Position numbers and translations under genes: made by a program. A DNA stretch of 64,000 nt from Salinarimonas sp046292825 (lineage in GTDB: Bacteria > Pseudomonadota > Alphaproteobacteria > Rhizobiales > Beijerinckiaceae): contig NZ_JBKBQG010000001.1 in NCBI RefSeq assembly GCF_046292825.1, positions 124,001-188,000 of the forward strand, read 5' to 3'. This document shows, in pieces, positions 1 through 8,399 of the stretch (position 1 is its first letter; each line of letters starts with the position of its first letter). Below the pieces are notes generated by a model. The model was not told the DNA's origin and did not search any database. It saw only the letters and a list, made by a program, of their open reading frames with translations.

Positions 1-2
1 AC

Positions 3-212
3 AAGGGCGCCATGGCGCCGCTCGTCGAGGACGGCGAGACGATCGGGATGGCGGTGCGCACCCGCACCCGCATGAACCCGATGTTCATCTCGCCGGGCCA
101 CCTCGCCGATCTCGACGGCGCCGTCGAGCTCGTCCTGCGCTGCACCGACAAGTACCGCCTCCCCGAGCCGATCCGCGTCGCCCAGAAGGCGGGTCAGGAA
201 CAGCTCGCGTGA
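3..212 (+). CDS. nfi: Endonuclease V (deoxyinosine 3' endonuclease), C-terminal part
   Basis: The gene enters the window already open; the frame runs from base 3 to the TGA at 210-212, so only about 69 C-terminal residues are present. They match the end of E. coli Nfi as I remember it: a GA-x-APL segment, NPMFISPGH where E. coli has NPLFIATGH, and the terminal YRLPEPIR motif. Endonuclease V cuts the second phosphodiester bond 3' of deoxyinosine and other deaminated bases, starting alternative excision repair. The active-site aspartates lie upstream of the window and cannot be checked. It converges on the next gene with only 13 bases between. Confidence 0.88.
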   Translation, partial: KGAMAPLVEDGETIGMAVRTRTRMNPMFISPGHLADLDGAVELVLRCTDKYRLPEPIRVAQKAGQEQLA

Positions 213-225
213 GGCGGACGGCCGC

Positions 226-585
226 TCACCGGATCGGCGTGAGCGTCTCCCGGCCGGCCCCGTCTTCGCCCGTCACGGTCCAGGTGCCGCGCAGCGTGCC
301 GTCGGCGAGGATGTCGTAGACGACGAGGCCGAAATAGCCGTCGAGCTCGTAGGCGGCGGCGAAGACGTCGCCGTGACGCATGCAGATGCCCTGCGCGCTC
401 GAGCCGGTCTCCCACTCGATGACGCAGGTCGTGTCGCTGATCACCGTCACGGTGGCGAGCCCGGAATAGGACGTGCCGTCGAGATTGGTGCCGGAGACGC
501 GGTACGCGCCGCCCAGATCGCGGGCGAGCGCGGGGGAGGCGGCGACGAGCGCCACCGCGAGGAGGCCCGTGGCGAGTGCTCTCAT
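226..585 (-). CDS. Small secreted protein of unknown function (119 aa)
   Basis: An ATG at 585 opens a 119-residue protein. Residues 1-22 form a typical signal peptide (MRALATG, hydrophobic stretch, then ASPALA for signal peptidase I), so export to the periplasm is expected. The mature part is short and beta-rich with two cysteines (CVIEW about 54 and GICMRHG about 68) and several Gly-Thr turns. It resembles rhizobial hypothetical proteins sometimes labelled fibronectin-binding, a label I would not trust. The similar small secreted gene at 599-934 ends 13 bases upstream on the same strand, so the two are probably co-transcribed. Confidence 0.75.
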   Translation of the reverse strand: MRALATGLLAVALVAASPALARDLGGAYRVSGTNLDGTSYSGLATVTVISDTTCVIEWETGSSAQGICMRHGDVFAAAYELDGYFGLVVYDILADGTLRGTWTVTGEDGAGRETLTPIR

Positions 586-598
586 GGCCGGCCCCCGC

Positions 599-934
599 TC
601 ATTCCCAGACGACGTCGTTGTTGCGCACCGTGATCGTCGAGATCGAGCAATAATCGATATTGCCCTCGAAGAAGGTCCCGTCCGAGAAGTCCATGCGCGT
701 GCGCACGCGGCAATCGCCCTGGTCGGTGCCGAAATCCATGATGAAGGTCTCGCCGGGCAGAACGATCTCGTCGAGCCAATTGTGGCTCCAGGCGCCGCCT
801 TCGCGAGTCTGGAAGGAGAGGATGTTGGCGTTCGACCGGTTGACGAGGTCGAACTCCCAGCTCGCCGCGGATACCGGCGTGACGAAAAGGCTCCCCGCGA
901 GAACGAGGGAGGCGGCGAAGACCGTATTGCGCAT
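599..934 (-). CDS. Small secreted protein of unknown function (111 aa)
   Basis: The ATG at 934 is chosen because it opens a clean signal peptide (MRNTVFAASLVLAG, then VSAA); an upstream ATG at 976 would add 14 non-signal residues. The mature protein is about 90 residues, starts with WEFDLVNRS, contains two cysteines (GDCRV and DYCSI) and ends in a beta-strand TITVRNND. It resembles a family of small alphaproteobacterial exported proteins of unknown function. It lies directly upstream of the secreted gene at 226-585 and is likely in one transcript with it. No catalytic motif is visible. Confidence 0.72.
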   Translation of the reverse strand: MRNTVFAASLVLAGSLFVTPVSAASWEFDLVNRSNANILSFQTREGGAWSHNWLDEIVLPGETFIMDFGTDQGDCRVRTRMDFSDGTFFEGNIDYCSISTITVRNNDVVWE

Positions 935-1058
935 GGCGTTTGGCCCCGATGGCGGAAACGCCGCGAGGATAAGCACGAGCTTGGCCGTTCCGCAAGCGAG
1001 CGCGACTTGCGCGTGACGTCGTCGCGCCCGCTGCGTTTCGTCGTGGTGAACGCGCCGC

Positions 1059-2219
1059 TCAGCGGATCGGCGCGTATTGCTCCGGCGGGCGGGTGGTGGC
1101 GCGCGGCTCGTAGGGCGCGGGGCGGCGCGGCTCGTCGTCGAACGGGCGCCGACGCGCAGGCGCGTCGCGGCGGACCGGCATGCCGCGCCGGCCCTGCGCC
1201 GGCAGCCGCTCGGGCGCCATCAGCCACGCCGCGAGGCCGAGCCCGGCGACCGCCGCCGTCGCGCCGATCGCGAGCGAGGCGACGGGGTGGAGCGCCGCCT
1301 GCGTGTAGAGGCTCGACGAGGCGTGGTAGCCCGTCGGCTCGCCGTGAATGGCGCCGCTCGAGCCCGCCCGGTGGAAGCCGCGTCCGCCCTGCGGCGGCCG
1401 ACGCGGATCGCGCGCGGTCGCGTAGAACATCTTCTCGAAGACGACGTCGGCGAGCGACGGGAACAGCCGCGCGAGCGCGATCTGCGCGCGCCCCGAGCCG
1501 CCGATCACGATATGCCGCACCGGGTGCTCGGCCGCGCGCAGGACGGCGCGCGCGACGCTCTCCGGCGCGTAGACCGGCGGCGGCACCCGCGAGGCGACGT
1601 CCATGTCGTTCTTGGCATGCGTGCCGAAGGGCGTGTCGATGCCGCTCGGCTGGATCAGCGTCACCGAGACGGGGGCGTCGTCGTGGCGGAGCTCGAGCCG
1701 AAGCGAATCCGTGAACCCCTTCACCGCGAATTTCGAGGCGGTATAGGCCGAGAGCAGCGGCGCGTGCACCTCCGACGAGATCGAGCCCATGTTGATCAGC
1801 GCCCCGCCGCGGCGGCGCAGGTGCTTCAAGGCCTCGGTCGAGCCGTAGACCACGCCCCAGTAATTCGTGCGGAAGATGCGCTCGTGGTCCTCGTCCGAGA
1901 TCTCCTCGAGCCGCGCATAGGCGCCCACGCCCGCATTGTTGAAGAAGGTGTCGAAGCCGCCGTAGCGCTCGATCGTCGTCTCGACCACGCGGCGCATCTC
2001 GTCGCGGCGGCCGACGTCGGCGGCGATGTAGTCCGCGCGCCCGCCGTCGCGGCGGATGTCCTCGCAGATCCGCGCGAGGCCGTCCCGGTCGCGGGCGACG
2101 AGCACGACGCGCGCGCCGCGATCGGCGGCCATGCGCGCGGTCGCGAGGCCGATGCCGGAACTCGCGCCCGTGATCACCATCGTCTGGGCGTGGAGCGGCT
2201 TCAGGTCGAGGCGGGGCAT
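1059..2219 (-). CDS. Short-chain dehydrogenase/reductase with C-terminal hydrophobic extension
   Basis: A 386-residue SDR-family NAD(P)-dependent oxidoreductase. The cofactor motif TGASSGIG is at residues 17-24, NNAG at about 94-97, the catalytic serine in GSISSE near 146-149, and the YTASK active-site Tyr-Lys at 159-163. The classical fold ends near residue 260; the rest includes a hydrophobic Ala/Gly-rich helix (SLAIGATAAVAGLG) followed by an Arg/Pro-rich tail, suggesting membrane attachment. Many Hyphomicrobiales carry such extended SDRs; the substrate is unknown. The ATG at 2219 is preferred because the frame upstream of it shows no SDR sequence. It is divergent from the aminotransferase at 2353. 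Confidence 0.88.
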   Translation of the reverse strand: MPRLDLKPLHAQTMVITGASSGIGLATARMAADRGARVVLVARDRDGLARICEDIRRDGGRADYIAADVGRRDEMRRVVETTIERYGGFDTFFNNAGVGAYARLEEISDEDHERIFRTNYWGVVYGSTEALKHLRRRGGALINMGSISSEVHAPLLSAYTASKFAVKGFTDSLRLELRHDDAPVSVTLIQPSGIDTPFGTHAKNDMDVASRVPPPVYAPESVARAVLRAAEHPVRHIVIGGSGRAQIALARLFPSLADVVFEKMFYATARDPRRPPQGGRGFHRAGSSGAIHGEPTGYHASSSLYTQAALHPVASLAIGATAAVAGLGLAAWLMAPERLPAQGRRGMPVRRDAPARRRPFDDEPRRPAPYEPRATTRPPEQYAPIR

Positions 2220-2352
2220 GGTGGTTCCTTCGAGGCTCGGGTGGCGGGGTCGCTCGTGCGTGCCAAATGCGAGGCGCGCGAGCGGGGTTCCGCGCTTTGA
2301 CATCGCGCCCGCGCTTTGCATGATCGGCGCCCCGTCCTCGGAGCCGTGACCC

Positions 2353-3534
2353 ATGATCGAGCCCGTATCCGCCTTCTCCCGCATCGGCGAGGAGAACGCC
2401 TTCGCCGTCCTCGCGCGCGCCGTCGCCCTCGCGCAGGGTGGCGCGGACGTCGTCAATCTCGGCATCGGCCAGCCCGATTTCGCGACGCCGCCGCACATCG
2501 TGGAGGCGGCGATCGCGGCCCTGCGCGACGGGCATCACGGCTACACGCCCGCGACCGGAATACTCCCCCTGCGCGAGGCGATCTGCGCCGACATCGCCCG
2601 GCGCACCGGCGCCGAGGTCTCGCCCGATCGCGTGATGGTGGTGCCGGGCGGCAAGGTGACGATGTTCATGGCGATCCTGATGCTCGGCGCGCCGGGCGTC
2701 GAGATCCTCTATCCGGACCCGGGCTTCCCCATCTACCGCTCGATGATCGAGTTCACCGGCGCGACGCCCGTGCCGATCCCGATCCGGGAGGAGAACGGTT
2801 TCGCCTTCTCCGCCGCCGAGGTGCTCTCGCTCCTGGGTCCGCGCACGCGCCTCGCCATCGTCAATTCGCCCGCGAACCCGACCGGCGGCGTCACCCCGCG
2901 CGCGGAGATCGAGGCGCTCGTCGCGGGGCTCGCCGCGCATCCGCAGGTCGCGATCCTGTCGGACGAGATCTACGGGCAGATGACCTATGACGGACAGGCG
3001 CACGTGTCGCTCCTCTCCTTTCAGGAGATCCGCGACCGGCTGATCTTCCTCGACGGCGCGTCGAAGACCTATGCGATGACGGGCTGGCGGCTCGGCTGGT
3101 CGGTCTGGCCCGATCGCCTCTACGACGCCGCCCGCAAGCTCGCGGTCAATTCCTTCTCCTGCGTCAACGCCGCGACCCAGCATGCCGGCATCGCGGCGCT
3201 CGAGGGGCCGCAGGATTGCGTCGGCGAGATGGTCGCCGCCTTCGATCGGCGCCGCCGGCTCGTCGTGGAGGGGCTCAACCGGCTGCCGGGCGTCTCCTGC
3301 ATCGTGCCGAAGGGCGCCTTCTACGCCTTCCCCAACATCCGCGACACCGGCTGGCGCGCCAAGGCGCTCGCCTCGGCGCTCCTCGATCGCGCCCATGTCG
3401 CGACGATCGGCGGGCCCGATTTCGGCCTGCACGGCGAGGGTTATCTGCGTCTGTCCTACGCGGCGTCGGAGGCCGCGATCGAGGAGGCGCTCTCGCGCAT
3501 GGCGCGCTTTCTGGAGAGCGAGCGACCGGCCTGA
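2353..3534 (+). CDS. Pyridoxal-phosphate aminotransferase, class I/II
   Basis: A 393-residue fold-type I PLP enzyme. It begins with the N-terminal GIGQPDF motif (substrate carboxylate/cofactor region), has the GGKVTMF cofactor phosphate loop, NSPANPTGG, LSDEIYG (Asp to the PLP ring nitrogen, Tyr to O3'), and the Schiff-base lysine in GASKTYAMTGW at residue 238. These mark an aspartate-aminotransferase-like enzyme, cytosolic, moving an amino group from an amino acid to a 2-oxo acid. The exact substrate (aspartate, aromatic or other) cannot be read from sequence. It stands alone, divergent from the SDR at 1059-2219. Confidence 0.9.
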   Translation: MIEPVSAFSRIGEENAFAVLARAVALAQGGADVVNLGIGQPDFATPPHIVEAAIAALRDGHHGYTPATGILPLREAICADIARRTGAEVSPDRVMVVPGGKVTMFMAILMLGAPGVEILYPDPGFPIYRSMIEFTGATPVPIPIREENGFAFSAAEVLSLLGPRTRLAIVNSPANPTGGVTPRAEIEALVAGLAAHPQVAILSDEIYGQMTYDGQAHVSLLSFQEIRDRLIFLDGASKTYAMTGWRLGWSVWPDRLYDAARKLAVNSFSCVNAATQHAGIAALEGPQDCVGEMVAAFDRRRRLVVEGLNRLPGVSCIVPKGAFYAFPNIRDTGWRAKALASALLDRAHVATIGGPDFGLHGEGYLRLSYAASEAAIEEALSRMARFLESERPA

Positions 3535-3624
3535 TCGATCCTTGCGCGGGAGGAACCGTCACCGGGCGATCGGCCTTGAGGAGGGCACGGGCCCGTCCCG
3601 CCGCAACATCAGGAGAGATCGACG

Positions 3625-3885
3625 ATGAGAACCTCGCTGCCCCTCGCCTTCGGGATGCTCGTCGCGCTCGCGACCGCCGCGCCCGGTGCCCATGCGCGCC
3701 CTCCTGCGGACGCGCTGCCGCTCTCCGAGGTGCTCGCCACGCTCGAGGGCACGGGTGACGTCGCGTATTTCGACGAGGTCGAATGGGACGACGACGGCTA
3801 TTGGGAGATCGATTACGTGCGCCCGGACGGAGGGCGCGTCGAGCTGCGGGTCGATCCGACGACGGGCGCCTCGATCGCGCGCTAG
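3625..3885 (+). CDS. Small secreted PepSY-like protein (86 aa)
   Basis: Signal peptide at residues 1-24 (MRTSLPLAFGMLVALATA, cut after AHA). The mature 60 residues read LSEVLATLEGTGDVAYFDEVEWDDDGYWEIDYVRPDGGRV-type sequence: a helix and beta-strands ending in the D-P-x-TG turn, the hallmark of PepSY/propeptide-like domains (one helix, then E-x-x-x-Y-x-V-E, then LRVDPTTG). Single PepSY proteins are periplasmic and of uncertain role, sometimes tied to peptidase inhibition or sensing. An AGGAGAG Shine-Dalgarno sits just before the ATG. Confidence 0.75.
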   Translation: MRTSLPLAFGMLVALATAAPGAHARPPADALPLSEVLATLEGTGDVAYFDEVEWDDDGYWEIDYVRPDGGRVELRVDPTTGASIAR

Positions 3886-4001
3886 AGCGGCGCTTTTCGA
3901 CCTGATGAAATCAGGTCGAAGGCTCTCGGTCTCCGTCCTCCGGCATCGTCTTCACCGACGGGCATCCATTCGGTGGGATGACGCTCCAGCGCCCGCCCAC
4001 G

Positions 4002-4033
4002 AAAAAGCCCCGCCTCCGCGAGGGAGACGGGGC
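4002..4033 (-). terminator. Rho-independent terminator of the cold-shock gene
   Basis: On the minus strand a GC-rich stem (GCCCCGTCTCC pairing with GGAGGCGGGGC, one G-T wobble, loop CTCGC) is followed at once by five T residues. It lies about 40 bases past the cspA stop codon. The T-run exists only on the minus strand, so it terminates cspA, not the PepSY gene. Confidence 0.8.
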
Positions 4034-4071
4034 CGATCTCGGCGCGCCGGCGCTGAGGACGGCGGCAGCGC

Positions 4072-4281
4072 TCAGACGAGCGCGAGCTTGTCGGCCGAGG
4101 ACTTGCCGGTGCGGCGGTCGGCGACGACCTCGAAGGAGACCTTCTGGCCCTCGTCGAGACCGCGCAGACCCGCGCGCTCGACGGCGGAGATGTGGACGAA
4201 CACGTCCGCTCCACCCTCGTCGGGCTGAATGAAGCCGTAGCCCTTGGTCGTGTTGAACCACTTCACGGTACCGGTGCGCAT
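4072..4281 (-). CDS. cspA: Cold-shock protein (CspA family)
   Basis: A 69-residue single cold-shock domain starting MRTGTVKWFN. RNP1 (KGYGFIQ) and RNP2 (VFVHIS) are intact, so it should bind single-stranded RNA/DNA as an RNA chaperone. Length equals the usual alphaproteobacterial CspA. In-frame ATGs upstream at 4302 and 4338 would add residues not seen in the family, so 4281 is preferred. About 220 bases separate it from the next gene upstream, leaving room for a long 5' leader as in many csp mRNAs, but I see no specific thermosensor fold. Confidence 0.92.
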   Translation of the reverse strand: MRTGTVKWFNTTKGYGFIQPDEGGADVFVHISAVERAGLRGLDEGQKVSFEVVADRRTGKSSADKLALV

Positions 4282-4504
4282 GACGTAGACCTTTCCAGGC
4301 ATGCGGTTGGTTTCGGGCGCTCGCAAGCGGGCGCCCACGAAATATCGATGTCTGGTAGAGGGTCGTCAGCCGCGCGGGACTTCGGTGCCGCGCTTCGTGG
4401 CCAAGTCGTCCGGCCGAAACTCGATGATCTCCAGATAAGGGATGAATGCGGTTTTTCCAAGACGTAATGTCCCCGATCCCCTGTGGAACGCCTCCCGCAG
4501 CGGT

Positions 4505-5314
4505 TCAGCGGGTCGCGGCGACGAGCCCGCCATCCACCACGAGCTCGGTTCCGGTGACGTAGCGCGCCTCGTCGCTCGCGAGGAAGAGCGTGGCGTTGGC
4601 GACGTCCCAGGCGTCCCCCATCCGCCCCATCGGCACCTGCGCGTTGCGGGTGGCGACGAAGCCCTCGTAATCGCCGCCCGCATACTTGTCCGCGAGCCGC
4701 CGCACGAGCGGCGTGCCCATCAGCCCCGGCACCACCGTGTTGAGCCGCACGCCGCGGCTCGCGTAGAGCACCGCCGTCGTGCGCATCATCTGCATGAGCG
4801 CCGCCTTGCCCGCGGCATAGGCGACCTGCGGCTTGCCGATGTAGCGAAGGCCCGCGACCGAGGCGATCGAGACGATCGCGCCCGCCCCCTGCGCCTCCAT
4901 GATCGGCAAGACCGCCTTGCAGCAGAGATAGGCGCTCTTGAGGTTGACGTCGATCTGCGCGTCGAACGTCGCCTCGTCCATCTCGACCGGTCCGCCGGGC
5001 TCCGAGCGGCCGACCACGTTGACGAGGACGTCGATGCGCCCGTGCCGCGCATGCGCGTCGGCGACGAAGGCCTCGACGTCGGCGCGGATGGTGGCGTCGA
5101 CGACGTGGACCTCGCACGAGCCGCCCTCGCGGGCGATCAGCGCGCGGGTCGTCTCGGCCGCGGCTGGGTCGCGATCGCAGCCGACGACGTGGGCGCCGCG
5201 GCGGGCGAAGGCGGTGGCGATCGCCTGCCCATTGCCCCAGCCTTCGCCCCTGCCGCCGTCGGCGAGCGATCCGCAACCGGTGACGAGGACGATGCGTCCG
5301 TCGAAGTCGAGCAT
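4505..5314 (-). CDS. SDR-family oxidoreductase with unusual glycine-rich loop
   Basis: A 269-residue SDR. The start at 5314 has GGGAGAT eight bases upstream. The cofactor-binding loop is expanded: VTGCGSLADGG, then GEGWGNGQAIA, instead of the compact TGxxxGIG. The rest is normal: NVVG for NNAG, SIASVAG catalytic serine, YAAGK active-site Tyr-Lys, and a C-terminal G-x-x-L-x-VDGG near the end. Enzymes with this longer loop are found in some fatty-acid or steroid-ring SDRs; the substrate is unknown. It faces the cold-shock gene on the same strand but lies 220 bases away, so probably a separate unit. Confidence 0.85.
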   Translation of the reverse strand: MLDFDGRIVLVTGCGSLADGGRGEGWGNGQAIATAFARRGAHVVGCDRDPAAAETTRALIAREGGSCEVHVVDATIRADVEAFVADAHARHGRIDVLVNVVGRSEPGGPVEMDEATFDAQIDVNLKSAYLCCKAVLPIMEAQGAGAIVSIASVAGLRYIGKPQVAYAAGKAALMQMMRTTAVLYASRGVRLNTVVPGLMGTPLVRRLADKYAGGDYEGFVATRNAQVPMGRMGDAWDVANATLFLASDEARYVTGTELVVDGGLVAATR

Positions 5315-5480
5315 GGAAATCTCCCTCTTGCGCATGCGGAGCCGGAGCCTGGGGCTTCCACCTTAGAGGCAACGCCATGCTTTACGTAAGGTAAATCACG
5401 CGAGCGCGATTGCGTCCGAGGATGAAACGGAGCTTTTCGAGGTTCGTGCCTAACATCCGGTAATCGGATGGAGGCTCCCC

Positions 5481-6548
5481 ATGTTCGGTTTCGGGAAAGA
5501 CAGGAAAGGCAACGTCGCGATCGTGTTCGCGCTGAGCATCCTGCCGGTGCTCGCCACGACCGGCGCGGCGGTCGATTTCGGCCGCGCCGGCAACGCGCGC
5601 GAGTTCATGCAGGTCATCGGCGATCGCACGGTCGTCGCGGTGGCCGCGGCGGACGTCGATCGCGCGGCCTCGTCGCTCGCCTCGGCGAAGCAGGCGATCT
5701 TCGCGCATTTCGGAGACGACATCTCCGACGTGCGCGTGAGCGGGCGCTGGCTCGACGATCGCCATTTCGCGGTGACGGTGGAGGGACGTCTCGCCATGCG
5801 CATGGTCCAGGCGGTGCCGGGCATGCCGCAGAACATGAGCATAGCCGTCGAGAGCATCGGCCGGCGCATCCCGCCGACCTATCGCGTCCTGCCGCCCCGG
5901 CGCATGCTGCTCGAGCCGGAGGCCGCCGACTACAACCGAATCTACATCTATTGCTTCGACCCGAGCCGCATCCACGAGGCGGATCGCGGGCGCAGCCAGC
6001 TCACGCCGCTCGCCGACAACGGCACGCCGCCCACGGATTTCGAGAGAACCGTCCCGGGCTGGCGTCTGCCGATCTGCGGTCCCGGCGAGGTGCCGAGCTA
6101 CAAGCTGCGCAACGTCCGCAGCGCCCGCAGCAATCCCGCGGCCTGGGACGACCCGCGCCGCGAGGTCTACGAATACTTCACCGATTCGAGCTTCGTGCCG
6201 GGCACGGACCGTCTCGTTCACACGATCCGCGGCGCCCGCGTCTTCGCGGACGGGCGGCGCGACCAGATCGACATGTCGAACAAGCCCATCCTCGAGACCG
6301 TCCTGTGCCGGACCGACGAGGAGTGTCGCAACGTCTCGCAGGGCGGCATCATCCCCAACCGTCAGACGAATCGCGATCCGCGCGTGGCGACCGGCGAATG
6401 CCATCCGGGCATGCTGATGTATTTCGGCTGGGAGGACCGCCCGCCGGGGCTCGGCTGGACGGACCGCGACTACGACGACATCCGCCTCGTCGTCAGCTGC
6501 CCCGAGCAGGAGAAGTTGACCGACAAGCAGGTGACGATCGTGCGCTGA
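5481..6548 (+). CDS. TadE/TadG-like pilus-assembly or secreted protein
   Basis: A 355-residue protein with the N-terminal signature of the TadE/TadG-like family: a short basic stretch (GFGKDRKGNVAI) followed by one membrane helix (residues about 12-32) and VDFGRAGNAREFMQ. Such proteins sit in the inner membrane with the bulk in the periplasm and act as minor pilins or scaffold parts of Flp/Tad pili. Four cysteines occur in the C-terminal half, possibly disulfide-bonded. No other tad genes are nearby, so this is an orphan whose link to a pilus is inferred from the N-terminus alone. It converges with the PilZ gene, nine bases apart. Confidence 0.7.
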   Translation: MFGFGKDRKGNVAIVFALSILPVLATTGAAVDFGRAGNAREFMQVIGDRTVVAVAAADVDRAASSLASAKQAIFAHFGDDISDVRVSGRWLDDRHFAVTVEGRLAMRMVQAVPGMPQNMSIAVESIGRRIPPTYRVLPPRRMLLEPEAADYNRIYIYCFDPSRIHEADRGRSQLTPLADNGTPPTDFERTVPGWRLPICGPGEVPSYKLRNVRSARSNPAAWDDPRREVYEYFTDSSFVPGTDRLVHTIRGARVFADGRRDQIDMSNKPILETVLCRTDEECRNVSQGGIIPNRQTNRDPRVATGECHPGMLMYFGWEDRPPGLGWTDRDYDDIRLVVSCPEQEKLTDKQVTIVR

Positions 6549-6557
6549 GCCGCCGGC

Positions 6558-6977
6558 TCAGCCGCCCGCGAGTTCGGCGATGCGGGCCTTGAGCCGGGCG
6601 TTCTCCGCCTCGAGCGTTCGGATGCGCGCGCGCAGGGCGTCGATCTCCGGCGTCGCGATCGGCGGCGCCGGCGCGGCGGCGGGAGCGGATGCGGATGCGT
6701 CCAGGAAGGCGACCCCGGCTTCCTCGCCTCGGCGCCAGCGCAGCTCGCATCGGTGGACGGCGTTCTTCTGGGCGATCGCCAGATCGAAATGCGTCGGCAG
6801 ATTCAGCGATTCCGAGAGCGTCAGCTTGGCGCCGGTCTCGGACAGGTTGCGCACCACGCAGGACGCCGTCCCGATGCCGCCGGCATAGCGGATCGTCCCG
6901 GCGATCAGCACCCGGTGGCGCGGCGCGACCCGGCCGTCCACCCCGCTCCCGCTCTCGCCCTCGATCGTCGTCGACAT
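6558..6977 (-). CDS. PilZ-domain protein with C-terminal coiled coil
   Basis: A 139-residue protein. Residues about 18-95 are a PilZ domain: PRHRVLIAG supplies the arginine motif and NLSETGAKL the second (D/N)-x-S-x-x-G motif, which together bind cyclic di-GMP in canonical members (the first motif here is R-x-R, so binding is uncertain). An Ala/Pro linker follows, then a heptad-type coiled coil (IDALRARIRTLEAENARLKA) at about 111-135. Likely a cytosolic c-di-GMP effector or partner protein. It lies downstream of the SGNH gene on the same strand. Confidence 0.85.
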   Translation of the reverse strand: MSTTIEGESGSGVDGRVAPRHRVLIAGTIRYAGGIGTASCVVRNLSETGAKLTLSESLNLPTHFDLAIAQKNAVHRCELRWRRGEEAGVAFLDASASAPAAAPAPPIATPEIDALRARIRTLEAENARLKARIAELAGG

Positions 6978-7039
6978 CGCGCGTTCCCCCGCGCGAACAG
7001 GATCGCAGACGTCGTTGAGGAAAGCGTTAAGCGGCGTCC

Positions 7040-8314
7040 TCAATCGGCGGCCGGTCCGGTGGCGGGCGCGGCGGCGTCCGCCCGCGGCGGCCAGCTGAAA
7101 TCGTCGGCACGGCCCGGCACCGGCGCCGGCGCGAGACCGTCGGCGAGGACGCGCTCGGTCGCGAGGCGCGCGGCGCGGTCGACGCGCGGCCGCTCGACGA
7201 GGAGCTGCGCGCCCCCCGCGCTCGCCGAGCCGGTCAGCGGGAGGACCGGCCCGATCGCCGGAGCCGCGCGCGGCACCACCGGCTGCGCCTCCGCCTCGGG
7301 CACGAGGAGGGGGCTCACGAGATGCGCCATGATCTCGTCGATCTCGGCGGTGGCCTCCTGCGATGGCGGCGCGGTCTCCCGAGCGATCCCGACCGGGGGC
7401 GGCGTCTCCGCGGCGAGGAGGCGGCGCAGCTCGATCTCGACGAAATGCGCGGCCTTGCGGCTGCCGGCCGGTGTGAAATGGATGCCGTCGCTCGCGCGCA
7501 GCCGCGCGATCCGCCCCTCGAGCGTCGGGCCGTTGGCCGCATAGCGGTCTTCGTCGTCGACGAAGCCCTGCCAGATGTCGACGAAGATCCCGTTGGCGGC
7601 GTGCACGCGCGCGCGGATCACCTCGTTGATCGCCTGCAGATCGGTCGTCAGCCGTCGCGCGCTCGTCGGCGGCAGGCCGACCCAGACGAGCGGCCGCCCA
7701 TCCGCCGCGAAGCGCGCGAGGATGGTGTCGACGCGCGCGGCATAGGCCTCCTTCCAGGCGTCGCCGAGCGGAGGAAGCCGCCCCTGCGGCGTGGCGATCT
7801 CCTGACGATCGTTGAGCCCCACCAGCACCACGCCGATGTCGAAGGGAGGATCTGCGGCGAGGATCGGCTCGACCTCGGCGCGCCAATCGTGGAAATCGTC
7901 GCGGACGAGCCCCGACGAGCCGCGCGAGCGCGTGACGACCGCGACGTGGGGCTTGTCGGCGAGGACCTCGGCGAGCCCCGCGCCGAGATTGTGGGCGAGC
8001 GAATCGCCGAAGACGACGATCCGCCGCGTGATCTCGACCGCCTCGGGAGCCGGGGCGGCGGCCTCGCGGGGGGCGGCGACCGGGCGCTGGGGACGCGGGG
8101 CGCGCTGCCTCTGCGGCTCGGCCGCCTGAGGCGGCGGGGCGGGGCGGATGCCGAACAGCTGGAGCCACGGATTGGCGGCCGGCGCGCCTTGCTGCGCGGG
8201 TGCCTGCGCCTGCGCATCGGCCGCCTCGGGCGTCGCGAGGAGGCACGCCGCGCAGACGAGCGCGGCGACGACGAGGCCGGTGGGCCGGCGGCGGGGCGAG
8301 GACCGTGGTCTCAT
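7040..8314 (-). CDS. DUF459-type SGNH hydrolase, exported
   Basis: A 424-residue protein with an N-terminal signal/anchor (GLVVAALVCAACLLATPEAADA), an Ala/Pro/Gln-rich linker, then an SGNH/GDSL fold. Block I is FGDSLAHN with the nucleophile Ser; LVGLNDR is the Asn block; SDGIHFTPAG carries the catalytic Asp-x-x-His. Such DUF459 proteins are periplasmic and resemble enzymes that add or remove O-acetyl groups on envelope polysaccharide. A low-complexity Ala-rich tail of about 100 residues follows. The ATG at 8314 is preferred over 8335. It precedes the PilZ gene and follows the lytic transglycosylase on the same strand, an envelope group. Confidence 0.82.
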   Translation of the reverse strand: MRPRSSPRRRPTGLVVAALVCAACLLATPEAADAQAQAPAQQGAPAANPWLQLFGIRPAPPPQAAEPQRQRAPRPQRPVAAPREAAAPAPEAVEITRRIVVFGDSLAHNLGAGLAEVLADKPHVAVVTRSRGSSGLVRDDFHDWRAEVEPILAADPPFDIGVVLVGLNDRQEIATPQGRLPPLGDAWKEAYAARVDTILARFAADGRPLVWVGLPPTSARRLTTDLQAINEVIRARVHAANGIFVDIWQGFVDDEDRYAANGPTLEGRIARLRASDGIHFTPAGSRKAAHFVEIELRRLLAAETPPPVGIARETAPPSQEATAEIDEIMAHLVSPLLVPEAEAQPVVPRAAPAIGPVLPLTGSASAGGAQLLVERPRVDRAARLATERVLADGLAPAPVPGRADDFSWPPRADAAAPATGPAAD

Positions 8315-8399
8315 GCCCCGGAAACATAGCCGCAAAACGCGCCCGCGTCAGGCCCCCCTTCAGTCGTCCCGCGGCGCTCGGCGCGGAGAACCGTCGATC

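Noticed and set aside
226..3432. A 1068-codon minus-strand frame
   Set aside because: Only its last 119 codons (226-585) are a real gene; the rest is Arg/Asp/Gly-rich antisense to the aminotransferase and the SDR, typical of high-GC shadow frames.
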